From: Desulfovibrio desulfuricans DSM 642
GTDB lineage: Bacteria > Desulfobacterota > Desulfovibrionia > Desulfovibrionales > Desulfovibrionaceae
Direction: 5' to 3'
NCBI RefSeq assembly: GCF_000420465.1
Contig: NZ_ATUZ01000013.1
Span: 372,001-436,000 of the forward strand
Length of the DNA: 64,000 nt
The notes below the pieces were generated by a model, which was given only the letters and a program-made list of their open reading frames with translations, was not told the origin of the DNA and did no database searches. Positions 42,968 through 51,610 of the stretch are shown here, piece by piece (within the stretch, counting starts at the first letter, position 1; every line of letters begins with the position of its first letter). The translations under genes and the position numbers were made by a program.

Positions 42968-45900
42968 TTACATTCTTACTGAAACCGGCTGTTTGCCCTG
43001 TTCGCCTCCTGCACCTATGGAGGGGGCTTTGGAGGTCGCCAGTATATATATTTCGTGCGGGTCAAGAATCAGGATGACCGAACCATCGCCCATGATAGTT
43101 GCGCCCGAAATACCCTTGAGGTCGCCAAGGTATGCGCCAAGGGGTTTGATAACGATTTCCTGCCGCTCCAGCAGCCTGTCAACCACGAGGCCCAGACGGC
43201 GGTCGTTGTCGTGGATAACAACCACGGAAAGCACATCTGGCAGAGGATCAGTGCGGGGCAGGCCCAGCATTTCTGAAAGCTCCACAACGCCAAGCACTTC
43301 ACCGCGCAGGGTTACGGCCTTGCGCCCCTTCACATCCGTGAGGCGTTCAGCTTCAATCTTGGTTGTTTCAGAGACTGCATCAAGGGGGATGGCATACATC
43401 TGACCGGAAACATTGACCATAAGTGCGTCAATGATAGCCAGGGTCAGGGGCAGGCTCAAGGTGAAACGCGTTCCCTTGCCCACCTCTGAATACGTGCTGA
43501 CGCTGCCCTTGAGGTTCTTGATGTTGGTGCGCACCACGTCCATACCCACGCCACGGCCTGAAATATCTGTGATTTTTTCAGCCGAGGAGAAACCGGGGGC
43601 AAAGATGAGTTCCAGCGATTCGCGGTCATCAAGCTGTGCGGCTTCCTCAGGTGTGATGACGCCCTTGCGGATGGCAACTTCGCGCATTTTTGCGGGGTCA
43701 ATGCCCTTGCCATCGTCTTCAATTTCAATGGCAACAGAGTTGCCCTTGTGGAAGGCGCGCAGCACAACCTTGCCCTTGGCGGGCTTGCCGGCAGCGAGGC
43801 GCTGGTCTTCAGGTTCAATACCGTGGTCAACAGAGTTACGGATAAGGTGGACAAGCGGATCGCCGATGACTTCAACAACGCTCTTGTCCAGTTCCGTTTC
43901 TTCACCTTCCATGACCAGATCCACTTCCTTGCCGCTTTTGCGCGAAAGGTCGCGCACCAGGCGGGGAAAGCGGGAAAAGACCGAAGAAACCGGAACCATG
44001 CGCACCTTCATGATGGTGTCTTGCAGATCGTCAGAAATGCGCGCCATGGCGTAGGTGGTTTCAGAAAGGCTCTGGGCGACCTGGGAAATATCCACGTCAT
44101 GCCCGGTGTCTTCAAGTGAACGGGCGATGAGGGTATACCTGTTACGGTTGATGATGAGTTCGCCAATGAGATTCATCAGGTGATCAAGGCGCTCATGGTC
44201 AACGCGGATGGTGGAAGAACCCTTGTGGTTCTCGGCAGCCGGAGCCGCAGCCTGTGCCGCAGGCTTTGCCGCAGCCGGAGCCGCCGGTTTTGCAGGTACA
44301 GCAGGCTTGACTGCTGGTGCCGCCGGTTTTGCGGGCGTAGCAGGCTTTGCCGCAGCCGGAGCGGCTGGTTTGGCAGGTTCGACGGGCTTGGGAGCCGGGG
44401 CATCCTGCTTGGGGGTAGCCGGAGCCGACGCAGGCGCACTCGGTGCGGCTGTGCTGGCCGGGGCTGTGGAAGCCGGGGCGGCCTGTTCTTTTTCGGCCTT
44501 GGGTTCGGCTCCTGGTTCAGCAGGCTTTTCGCCCGCCGGGGCGGTGGGAGCCGGGGCAGCCGGAGTCGTCGCAGGCGCACTCGGTGCCGCTGCCTTGGCA
44601 GGGCGGTCCAGCGCAAGCTGAACCATATCCTTGATGATGGAAACTTCCTGATCCAGCAGGCCAACCATCAATTCAAAGTCAATACCGCTGATGCGCCCTT
44701 GATCCACTATGCCCGCCGTGCGCTCGGCATAGACCTTGATGTCTTCAAACTCCATGAAGCCGCAGGCGTTCTTGACCGCCATGAGGCAACGGTAGAGGGC
44801 ATCAATGGAATCTTTGTGGCTGCCGTCTTTCTTGAGCGTTTCCAGCGCGGCATGAATAATTTCAAACTGCTGGCGCACCGTGACGCGAAAGGCTTCTGTG
44901 TCGTCGCTTTCTGCGCCAACGGCAAAAAATGTCGGCGTGACCACTTCAACCGGAGCGGGGGGTTCTGCGGCTGCAGGGGTTTCCTGCTCGCTGGCCTCCT
45001 GCGCTGCGTCCTCCTGGCTCTCGGCGGCTTCGTGGTGGTCGCCGTTGCCGTTCTGGCTGGCCTGGGCGTCAAGAAGTTCCTGCGGCAGGGAAATAGGGCC
45101 GCCTGTCTGGGCTTCCTGAAGCTGCTTGACCACGGGAGAAATGTTGAATGGGGTGGCTGAACCCGCCTCAATATTGATGCGCTGCACCAAGGCTTCCAGC
45201 ACGTCAACCACAAGAAGCAGAAGGTCGATCAGCTCGTGGGTGGGCGTGATCTTGCCCTGACGGACATTATTGAGCAGGGTTTCTGCTTCGTGCGTGAGCG
45301 AATTCAGTTCGCTGTAGCCGATAATGCCGCTGTTGCCCTTCATGTTATGGAAGAAGCGGAAAATATCGTTGACCAGTTCATCACGGCCAACGGGATTTTC
45401 TTCCAGATCCAGCAGGGAGCTTGTGAGGTTTTCGATGGTGTCGTTAGACTCATCGATAAAATCTTTCAGGTGCCCTTCGCCAAAGGCGGTGAGGGTATAC
45501 GTAGGCAGATCGGGCAGTGTCTGCACCCAATCCTTGCCAGACATGGCCGTAAACTCTTCTTCGTTTCCGGCGGTCGCGGCTGGGGTGTCAGCCGTGTTGT
45601 CGTTGCTGCTTTCGCTATACGCTTCAGCAGCTTCATCCCTCGTGGGCTGTTCAGCACTGATGGCAGGTTCTTCAACAACAGAGGCAGCTTCGACAATCTC
45701 TTCTGGCTGCGGCGCAGCTTCAGGCTCAGCCGCCACTGGCTGCGGCGCTGTTTCGCCAGCCATGATGGCATCGATCTGAGCCATGATGTGCCCAATCTCC
45801 ACTTCGCCTTCGGCGTTGCTGGATTCAAGATTGTCGATCATCTGGCGCAGTGCATCGGTGGATGCCAGAATGACATCCATGATCTCCGAGGTCACAACCA

Positions 45901-46147
45901 TTGTGCCTTTGCGCAGCTCGTCCAGAATATTTTCAGACTTGTGCGCAAGCTGATTGATGCGGTTCAGCCCCAGAAAACCCGATGCGCCCTTGAGGGAGTG
46001 CATGGGCCGAAAGATATCATTCAGCAGAGCAAGATTGTCCGGCGCCTTCTCAAGCTCAAGAAGGTTAGGCTCGATGGTTTCGAGATGTTCTTTGGCTTCC
46101 GCGATAAAATCGGCGAAAAGTTCCGGATCAAAAAATTCCTGGCTCAT
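42968..46147 (-). CDS. cheA: Chemotaxis histidine kinase CheA with three Hpt-like domains
   Basis: A 1059-residue kinase. Hpt1 is at residues about 5-110 with His50 in PMHSLKGASG. Hpt2 is at about 222-325 with His267 in FFHNMKGNSG. A third Hpt-like domain (about 415-515) has Met456 where the histidine should be (LMAVKNACGF). Residues 520-640 are a Pro/Ala/Lys-rich linker. The dimerisation helix pair, an ATPase with NSVDHGIE, DDGKGIDP and GRGVGMDVV, and a CheW-like regulatory domain follow. No clear P2 domain is seen. It phosphorylates CheY and CheB in response to chemoreceptors. Last gene of the che operon. Confidence 0.94.
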   Translation of the reverse strand: MSQEFFDPELFADFIAEAKEHLETIEPNLLELEKAPDNLALLNDIFRPMHSLKGASGFLGLNRINQLAHKSENILDELRKGTMVVTSEIMDVILASTDALRQMIDNLESSNAEGEVEIGHIMAQIDAIMAGETAPQPVAAEPEAAPQPEEIVEAASVVEEPAISAEQPTRDEAAEAYSESSNDNTADTPAATAGNEEEFTAMSGKDWVQTLPDLPTYTLTAFGEGHLKDFIDESNDTIENLTSSLLDLEENPVGRDELVNDIFRFFHNMKGNSGIIGYSELNSLTHEAETLLNNVRQGKITPTHELIDLLLLVVDVLEALVQRINIEAGSATPFNISPVVKQLQEAQTGGPISLPQELLDAQASQNGNGDHHEAAESQEDAAQEASEQETPAAAEPPAPVEVVTPTFFAVGAESDDTEAFRVTVRQQFEIIHAALETLKKDGSHKDSIDALYRCLMAVKNACGFMEFEDIKVYAERTAGIVDQGRISGIDFELMVGLLDQEVSIIKDMVQLALDRPAKAAAPSAPATTPAAPAPTAPAGEKPAEPGAEPKAEKEQAAPASTAPASTAAPSAPASAPATPKQDAPAPKPVEPAKPAAPAAAKPATPAKPAAPAVKPAVPAKPAAPAAAKPAAQAAAPAAENHKGSSTIRVDHERLDHLMNLIGELIINRNRYTLIARSLEDTGHDVDISQVAQSLSETTYAMARISDDLQDTIMKVRMVPVSSVFSRFPRLVRDLSRKSGKEVDLVMEGEETELDKSVVEVIGDPLVHLIRNSVDHGIEPEDQRLAAGKPAKGKVVLRAFHKGNSVAIEIEDDGKGIDPAKMREVAIRKGVITPEEAAQLDDRESLELIFAPGFSSAEKITDISGRGVGMDVVRTNIKNLKGSVSTYSEVGKGTRFTLSLPLTLAIIDALMVNVSGQMYAIPLDAVSETTKIEAERLTDVKGRKAVTLRGEVLGVVELSEMLGLPRTDPLPDVLSVVVIHDNDRRLGLVVDRLLERQEIVIKPLGAYLGDLKGISGATIMGDGSVILILDPHEIYILATSKAPSIGAGGEQGKQPVSVRM

Positions 46148-46215
46148 AACCTGTACCTTTATATGGCTGAAAGCACACTAGGCCCGAATTGGACACATAC
46201 TGTCTTTCTTATCGG

Positions 46216-46584
46216 CTATCCCAGAAGCATCTTTATATTACGGACCATTTTTTCAGGCTGTGCCGGTTTTACCATATACAGGTTGGCGCCGAGGCTCATG
46301 CCGGTCTGGATGTCTTTTTCCTGCCCTTCCGTTGAAAGGACAATAATAGGAATATCCTTATAGGCATCCTGAGCGCGGATGGTCTTGATAAACGTGAAGC
46401 CGTCCATGCGGGGCATGTTCACGTCCGAAACAATCAGGTCGACCGGCTCAAGGCTGTAAAGCTTTTCAATAGCGTCAAGGCCATCCTCGGCGGTGCTGAC
46501 CTTGAAGCCTTCGCCCTTGAGAACAAAGGCTACCAGATTACGGATAGTCTTGGAGTCGTCTACGACCATAATATGTTTTTTCAT
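46216..46584 (-). CDS. cheY: Chemotaxis response regulator CheY
   Basis: A 122-residue single receiver domain. MVVDDSKTIRN, phospho-acceptor Asp54 in IVSDVNMPRMDG, the switch residue in VLSTEGQEKD and the lysine in MVKPAQPEKM are all intact. It is phosphorylated by CheA and binds the flagellar switch. ATG 46584 has AGGA six bases upstream; an upstream in-frame ATG (46629) is not supported. It is followed by cheA 68 bases later. Confidence 0.93.
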   Translation of the reverse strand: MKKHIMVVDDSKTIRNLVAFVLKGEGFKVSTAEDGLDAIEKLYSLEPVDLIVSDVNMPRMDGFTFIKTIRAQDAYKDIPIIVLSTEGQEKDIQTGMSLGANLYMVKPAQPEKMVRNIKMLLG

Positions 46585-46695
46585 AGGTGATCCTGTCCGT
46601 CTGTTGTTGGCTGCCGTACAAAATTTCACCGAACTCTAGAGATTATTCAGACTATTGGCAAGTCGAACCGTATGCTGTCTCAGCTAGGCAGACGA

Positions 46696-47397
46696 TCAGA
46701 CTTCAATAAGTTTGTCGACAATCAGTTCCGGGTCGATAATACCGTGGAGGCGTTCCTTGATATTGGCGAGGCCGCACAGAAAATCTGCCCCTTCGCCAAG
46801 TTGCGCCTCAATGTTCCAGCTGATGCTGTCTTTTGAAACCATGTACATGGTATGTATTTTGTCGATAATAAGGCCAAGCTGCATGTCTTCTGTGCCACAA
46901 ACGATGATAAAGCTCTTTTCGGTATAGCGCTTTGTCTGGTCCGTGGTCAGCAATGCATCCAGGTGCAGCAGTGGCGTAACCTTGCCGCGCAAGTTGACAA
47001 CACCAGCAATAAAGGGGGGCGCCATGGGCAGCCGGGTCAGCGGCATGTAGCGCAGCACCTCGACAATTACCGGCACTGGCAGCAAAAAAACCTGTTCGCG
47101 CACATAGAACGAAACCATCTGTACCTGTTCTTCTGCCGCAAGCCTTGTGCGCAAGGAAGGCCGGGCAGTTTCTGCTTCTGCATGCCCGCCATGATGGGCT
47201 GGGCGCGCTTGGTCTTTTGCTTCTCCTGCTGCGCCAGCCATCACCTGCTCCGGTTCGAGCACCGGCATGGTCTGCAACGCATCGCTGCCCAGATATTTTT
47301 GCACAAAGGCCTGTTCCGCAGCGCTCAGCGCTGCGTCTGCCGCTTGAGGCACGTCCAGGCACTGGTCTGCAAAGTACTCTTCGGGCGTTTTTACCAT
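46696..47397 (-). CDS. CheW-domain protein with N-terminal extension (possible ParP)
   Basis: A 233-residue protein. The C-terminal 140 residues are a CheW domain (VQMVSFYVREQVFLLPVPVI, PPFIAGVVNLRGKVTPLL). About 90 residues precede it, with an Ala-rich amphipathic and then a His/Pro-containing stretch. As the only CheW-like gene in the operon it could be the coupling protein. Its position directly after a ParA-like gene (seven-base overlap) and its N-terminal extension resemble ParP, which links ParC to CheA arrays. Either role fits. Confidence 0.85.
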   Translation of the reverse strand: MVKTPEEYFADQCLDVPQAADAALSAAEQAFVQKYLGSDALQTMPVLEPEQVMAGAAGEAKDQARPAHHGGHAEAETARPSLRTRLAAEEQVQMVSFYVREQVFLLPVPVIVEVLRYMPLTRLPMAPPFIAGVVNLRGKVTPLLHLDALLTTDQTKRYTEKSFIIVCGTEDMQLGLIIDKIHTMYMVSKDSISWNIEAQLGEGADFLCGLANIKERLHGIIDPELIVDKLIEV

Positions 47398-48167
47398 AGT
47401 TTTACCACTTCTTCTGCAAGCGAATTATACCCGAGCGCACCCTTTGAGCGGGCGTCGATATCATAAATGGTGCACCCCTGGGCGCTGGCCTCACGAAAGT
47501 GCGTGTCCACCCCAATGACCGTTGTAAACATGGATTGCCCCATTTTGCGGCGCATCAGTTCAAGTACCCGCGTGCAGGCTTTTGCTCTTCTGTCATACAT
47601 GGTGGGCACCGCCCGGTAGCGTACGGGCCTGCCCAGGGCCTTGTTCAACGTGTGCAGCGTGTCGAACAGCAGCTTGAGCCCGTGCAAGGCAAGAAAATCT
47701 GTCTGGATCGGAATTATCAGCAGGTCTGCGGCGACCAGCGCATTGACCAGCAGAATGCCCACATGGGGCGGACAATCCAGAATTATGTAATCGTACTCAT
47801 CGCGCACATGCGTGAGGCTGCGGAGGAGCACACTTCCCTTGGCCTGGCGCTCACGAAAGTCAACTTCAAGCTCTGAAAGCCGTATGCTGCCCGGCGCCAC
47901 ATCCATCCCCGGCAGCGCCTGCACATGGATAAGATCGGGCCAGATCACGGGCCAGGCATCTTCCTGCGCAAGAAAAAGATCGTGCAGGCTGCAGGTGATG
48001 CCTTCGGGGTATATTCTCGCATGCAGCGTGGCACAGGCGTGGGGGTCAAGATCAAGAACAAGAACCTTTTTCCCCATGCGGGCAAGCGCGCTGCTCAGCG
48101 AAATGGATGTCGTGGTTTTGCCGACGCCCCCTTTTTGATTGGCAATAGCCAGAACTTTTGCACACAT
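47391..48167 (-). CDS. ParA-family ATPase in the chemotaxis operon (ParC-like)
   Basis: A 258-residue P-loop ATPase. The deviant Walker A KGGVGKTTTS (residues 12-21), Walker A' VLDLDPHACAT and Walker B YIILDCPPHVG mark a Soj/ParA-type protein. No partner ParB is nearby, and it lies between cheR and the CheW-domain gene. In Vibrio and Pseudomonas such ATPases (ParC) place chemosensory arrays at cell poles. Here the same role is inferred from context. Confidence 0.9.
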   Translation of the reverse strand: MCAKVLAIANQKGGVGKTTTSISLSSALARMGKKVLVLDLDPHACATLHARIYPEGITCSLHDLFLAQEDAWPVIWPDLIHVQALPGMDVAPGSIRLSELEVDFRERQAKGSVLLRSLTHVRDEYDYIILDCPPHVGILLVNALVAADLLIIPIQTDFLALHGLKLLFDTLHTLNKALGRPVRYRAVPTMYDRRAKACTRVLELMRRKMGQSMFTTVIGVDTHFREASAQGCTIYDIDARSKGALGYNSLAEEVVKLW

Positions 48168-48177
48168 GGTATCAGCA

Positions 48178-49653
48178 TCAGCTCATTTTTCTGTAAACGA
48201 TGGTTCCCTTGTGGTGTTCAAGCTGGAACGCGCGGCTGATGTTGTGCAGGGATTCGGAATGCCCGATAAGCAGAGCTCCGTTGATTTCAAGGTTGTCGTA
48301 AAAGGCGTTGATAACCTTGCGCTTCATTTCATCGTCAAAGTAGATGATAACGTTGCGGCAGAAAACAATCTGCGATTTTTCAATACGTTTGAGCTGTTCC
48401 CTGTCATTAAGGTTAATGGGCCCAAAGGAAATGAGCGACTTCAGTTCCGGCTTGACCCTGTACTGGGTGTCTTCCTTGATAAAATATGCGTCCACAATTT
48501 CCTTGGGGGTCGTGCGCAAGGCATAATCGTTGTAAACACCCCGGCGAGCAGCCGCCAGAACGGCCTCGGAAAGGTCGTTGGCTGTGATCTTGATGTCCCA
48601 GCTGGAAAGTTCGCTTTTCAGAACCTCACACAATATGATGGCAAGCGTGTAGGGTTCTTCGCCCGTGGAACAGCCAGCCGACCAGATGCGCAGCTTTTTG
48701 CGCCCAGCCTTGCGGCACTGGTCAAGAATGTCGGGCAGCACACTTTTTTGAAACACTTCAAGCTGCGGCGGATTGCGGAAAAAGCTTGTTTCGTTGGTTG
48801 TCACCACTTCAAAAAGCTTGGTGAGCTCTGTGCGGCGGCTGCCGTCAAAGCGCAAAAAGTTGTAATAGTCGCTGTAACTTTTGAGGTTCAGTTCCTTGAT
48901 GCGGTTTGAAAGCCGGTTTTCAACAAGGTACTTTCTGTTTTCAGCAATGAAAATGCCGCACTGCTGATAGATGAAATCACGCAGTTGCAGAAATTCTTCG
49001 TCCGATATCTGCAAATCCTTGCGGAAGGGCGAGGCTGCGCGGGTGCTGTCTGCCGCTTGCGTGGGCGAGCGAAAAGCCGCAGCAGGCGTGAGCGGCGGGC
49101 GCATGGCGCTGGTCGCGGGTGCGCTTTGCGCGGACCGTGTGGCACCAAAGCCGCCCGCAGCAGGCGCGGGGCTTGCTGCGCGCGGGGGCAGGGCAGACCC
49201 CAACGGAGGCCTTGCTGTTTGCCCCAGGCCTGACTGGCCTAGCCCTGATTGCCCAAGACCAGTTTGCCCGAGAGGAGGCCGAGTTGTCGCTCCAGACAGC
49301 CCGGATGCGGTCTGACCAAGGCCGGATTGTCCAAGGGGCGGGCGTGTTGCCGCAGGCGCAGTTGGGCTGGTGGCACCGCCTGCACCCGCAGGTGTGCGGA
49401 ATGCAGAACCTGTCAGGCCTGTGCCTTGCGCCGGGCTTGCAGGGGCCGGAGCCGTTGTTCTGAATGGCGAGGCAGGGGCGGGCGCAACGGGTTTGGCAGC
49501 CGGAGCTGCTGGCGCTACCCCGGGCGTTGGCGTCACGCCAAGCCGTGGACGTTGCTCTGCGGGAGTAGCCGCGCCGCCAGCAGATGAGCCGTTGCCGCTG
49601 TTCTGGGCAGAGCCGAGCGGGCTTTTGGGAAATAACGTAGGGGGCTGAGACAT
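48178..49653 (-). CDS. cheR: Chemotaxis methyltransferase CheR with long disordered N-terminus
   Basis: A 491-residue protein. Residues about 1-210 are a low-complexity Pro/Ala/Gly/Ser region with near-repeats of PPLGQ and GLGQS/T. The CheR domain follows: helical N-subdomain (DEEFLQLRDFIYQQCGIFI) and SAM-binding domain with RIWSAGCSTGEEPYTLAI and the ATDIS-like ITANDLSEAVLAAARRGVY. It methylates chemoreceptor glutamates using SAM. The start has AGGAG six bases upstream, so the N-terminal tail is probably real. No VxxE docking pentapeptide logic can be tested here. Confidence 0.9.
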   Translation of the reverse strand: MSQPPTLFPKSPLGSAQNSGNGSSAGGAATPAEQRPRLGVTPTPGVAPAAPAAKPVAPAPASPFRTTAPAPASPAQGTGLTGSAFRTPAGAGGATSPTAPAATRPPLGQSGLGQTASGLSGATTRPPLGQTGLGQSGLGQSGLGQTARPPLGSALPPRAASPAPAAGGFGATRSAQSAPATSAMRPPLTPAAAFRSPTQAADSTRAASPFRKDLQISDEEFLQLRDFIYQQCGIFIAENRKYLVENRLSNRIKELNLKSYSDYYNFLRFDGSRRTELTKLFEVVTTNETSFFRNPPQLEVFQKSVLPDILDQCRKAGRKKLRIWSAGCSTGEEPYTLAIILCEVLKSELSSWDIKITANDLSEAVLAAARRGVYNDYALRTTPKEIVDAYFIKEDTQYRVKPELKSLISFGPINLNDREQLKRIEKSQIVFCRNVIIYFDDEMKRKVINAFYDNLEINGALLIGHSESLHNISRAFQLEHHKGTIVYRKMS

Positions 49654-49655
49654 AC

Positions 49656-51587
49656 CTACTCCTGTTCGGCCTGGATCGTTGCCACCGCTTCTTCCGCTGC
49701 ATGCTGGATATCCGGGTCTTCATGATTCATCAAACCCAGCAGCACGCTAAAGGCCACATTGCCGCCGATCTTGCCAAGAGCCTCAATAATTTTGAGGGCC
49801 ACCATGGGGGTTGAATTCTCAAGCATTTGAGCCAGTTGCGGAACGGCATTGGCAACCTTGTGCATGCCCAGCGCATCAACGGCGCGTATGCGAACCCATT
49901 CGTTTTCGTCATCAAGCCCATTGAGAATGTAGGGCAGCACAGTTGGGGAAGCGATCTGCCCAAGCAGGTCGATCACTGCAAGACGAACATCCTTGTCTTC
50001 ATCTGAAAGGCGGGGCAGCAGCAGGGGCAGATATTCCTCGGCCTGTTCGCCAAGACTCTGGAATGATTCCACCGCCACCTGCCGTGTGCGGGGGGATTCA
50101 TCTTCAAGCGCTGCCGTTATTTCAGGCAGATTTTCCAGGATGCCGTAACGTCCAAGGGCGTACACGGCCATCATGCGCTGCATGGGCTCTTCGCTCTTGG
50201 CGCGTTCCTTGAAGCGTTCGTTCAGCTTGGGGCTGTGCAGGTTGATGCAGGCTTCCAGCGCCATTTCCTTAACGTCCACATAGCGGTGATCCAGCTGGGC
50301 GAAGACAAGGTCTTCCACGTCAGGGCAGGTGGGCTGGTTGCCGAAGAAGACCAGTGCGCTCTTAAGAACTTCTGCATCTTCTGAATCATTCATGATTGTT
50401 ACAAAGAATGGGGAGTCGGCGCAATCGCCAAGCTGGGCCAGTTCCGCTGCTGCCATGCGCTGCAGTTCCGGGCTGGCATCCCAGAAAATATTTTTGAGAT
50501 CAGGCACGCAACGGCGGTCTGCCATAAGATGACAGGCCTCCATTGCCAGCAGGGTGCGCGATTCATCAACGCTGTTGAGGGCATCGCGCACGGAGTCATT
50601 GTAGCCGATGGCGGCAATGGCCTTGATGGCGGCTTCATAAAGTTCATCCTGGCGTTCGCTGTCAAGGGTGGCGGCCATGTTGATGATGTCTTCGGTGCAC
50701 GCATCCGACCCGATGGCGCTCAAGCCTTGCAGCGCGGCCAGCAGGACGTCTTCATCGTTATCTGTAAGGGCGTCGAGCAGGTAGGAACGCAGCCTTTCCT
50801 GCGATTTGCCAGCCAGCAGCGACAAGCCGCGCCCGTTGAGAATCTGCACGATAGCTTTGACAATCTTGTGGCGCAGGGCTTCGCGAACATTTTCAAGCGA
50901 ACTGAAGAGCAGGGGAATGGACTTTACATCGCCCATATCGCCAAGGGCGTCCACAATGGCCGAACTCACAAGGGACGAGGCCTGGGAAAGCAGTTTCACG
51001 AGGGCGCTGGCGGCGGAGTAGTCCTTGATTTTCGCAAGGGCTTCCACCACGGCAAACTGCACCCATTCTTCATCGTGCATGGCCTGACACAGGGGGTTGA
51101 CGGCTTCGGGAAAAGCCAGTGTGCCAAGGCTCACAGCAGCCTGATAACGCACGTTCACTTCCGGGTCTTTGAGCAGGGCGCGGCAGAGCAGCAGGCAGGA
51201 CTGATGCGTACGGCAGTATCCCAGAATATCTGTGATAAATATCCGCAAGTCCACATCGTCGTGCTGCAGGTAGGGCTGAATGCTCTCAATGCTGTCCGAG
51301 CCAATTTCGCGCAGAATGTCCATGGCCACGTTGCGCACGGGGGCTTCATCGCTGCTCAGGAGCGGCAGGAGAGCTACGACCACCTGCGGCCCGCGAATTT
51401 TGCGCAGGGCGTATTCCGCTGCTTCCTGTACGCCCACACTTGGGCTTTTGATGTGTTCGCAGAGCATGGGAACTGCATCCTGGAGGCCCTGATCGCCAGC
51501 GCTGAATGCCGCGTCGCGAATCGCGTCATTTTCGCCCGACTTCAGGGCTTCAAGAATTGCTTTGTGCTGTGGATTTTCCATGTTCAT
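49656..51587 (-). CDS. HEAT-repeat protein in the chemotaxis operon
   Basis: A protein of about 643 residues made almost wholly of HEAT-like helical repeats of 30-35 residues (for example DAVPMLCEHIKSPSVGVQEA and VRLAVIDLLGQIASPTVLPY). It has no enzymatic motif and is probably a protein-interaction scaffold. It lies between cheB and cheR, separated from cheR by two bases. Starts at 51593, 51587 and 51581 are all in frame; 51587 has the best spacing to AGGA. Its role in chemotaxis is unknown. Confidence 0.85.
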   Translation of the reverse strand: MNMENPQHKAILEALKSGENDAIRDAAFSAGDQGLQDAVPMLCEHIKSPSVGVQEAAEYALRKIRGPQVVVALLPLLSSDEAPVRNVAMDILREIGSDSIESIQPYLQHDDVDLRIFITDILGYCRTHQSCLLLCRALLKDPEVNVRYQAAVSLGTLAFPEAVNPLCQAMHDEEWVQFAVVEALAKIKDYSAASALVKLLSQASSLVSSAIVDALGDMGDVKSIPLLFSSLENVREALRHKIVKAIVQILNGRGLSLLAGKSQERLRSYLLDALTDNDEDVLLAALQGLSAIGSDACTEDIINMAATLDSERQDELYEAAIKAIAAIGYNDSVRDALNSVDESRTLLAMEACHLMADRRCVPDLKNIFWDASPELQRMAAAELAQLGDCADSPFFVTIMNDSEDAEVLKSALVFFGNQPTCPDVEDLVFAQLDHRYVDVKEMALEACINLHSPKLNERFKERAKSEEPMQRMMAVYALGRYGILENLPEITAALEDESPRTRQVAVESFQSLGEQAEEYLPLLLPRLSDEDKDVRLAVIDLLGQIASPTVLPYILNGLDDENEWVRIRAVDALGMHKVANAVPQLAQMLENSTPMVALKIIEALGKIGGNVAFSVLLGLMNHEDPDIQHAAEEAVATIQAEQE

Positions 51588-51610
51588 AGTCATGTCCTGC
51601 TACGGTGGGG

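Noticed and set aside
44180..45160. 326-codon plus-strand open frame with Arg/Gly/Ser-rich sequence
   Set aside because: It is the complement of the Pro/Ala-rich linker and third Hpt of cheA; the composition is explained by that repeat region.
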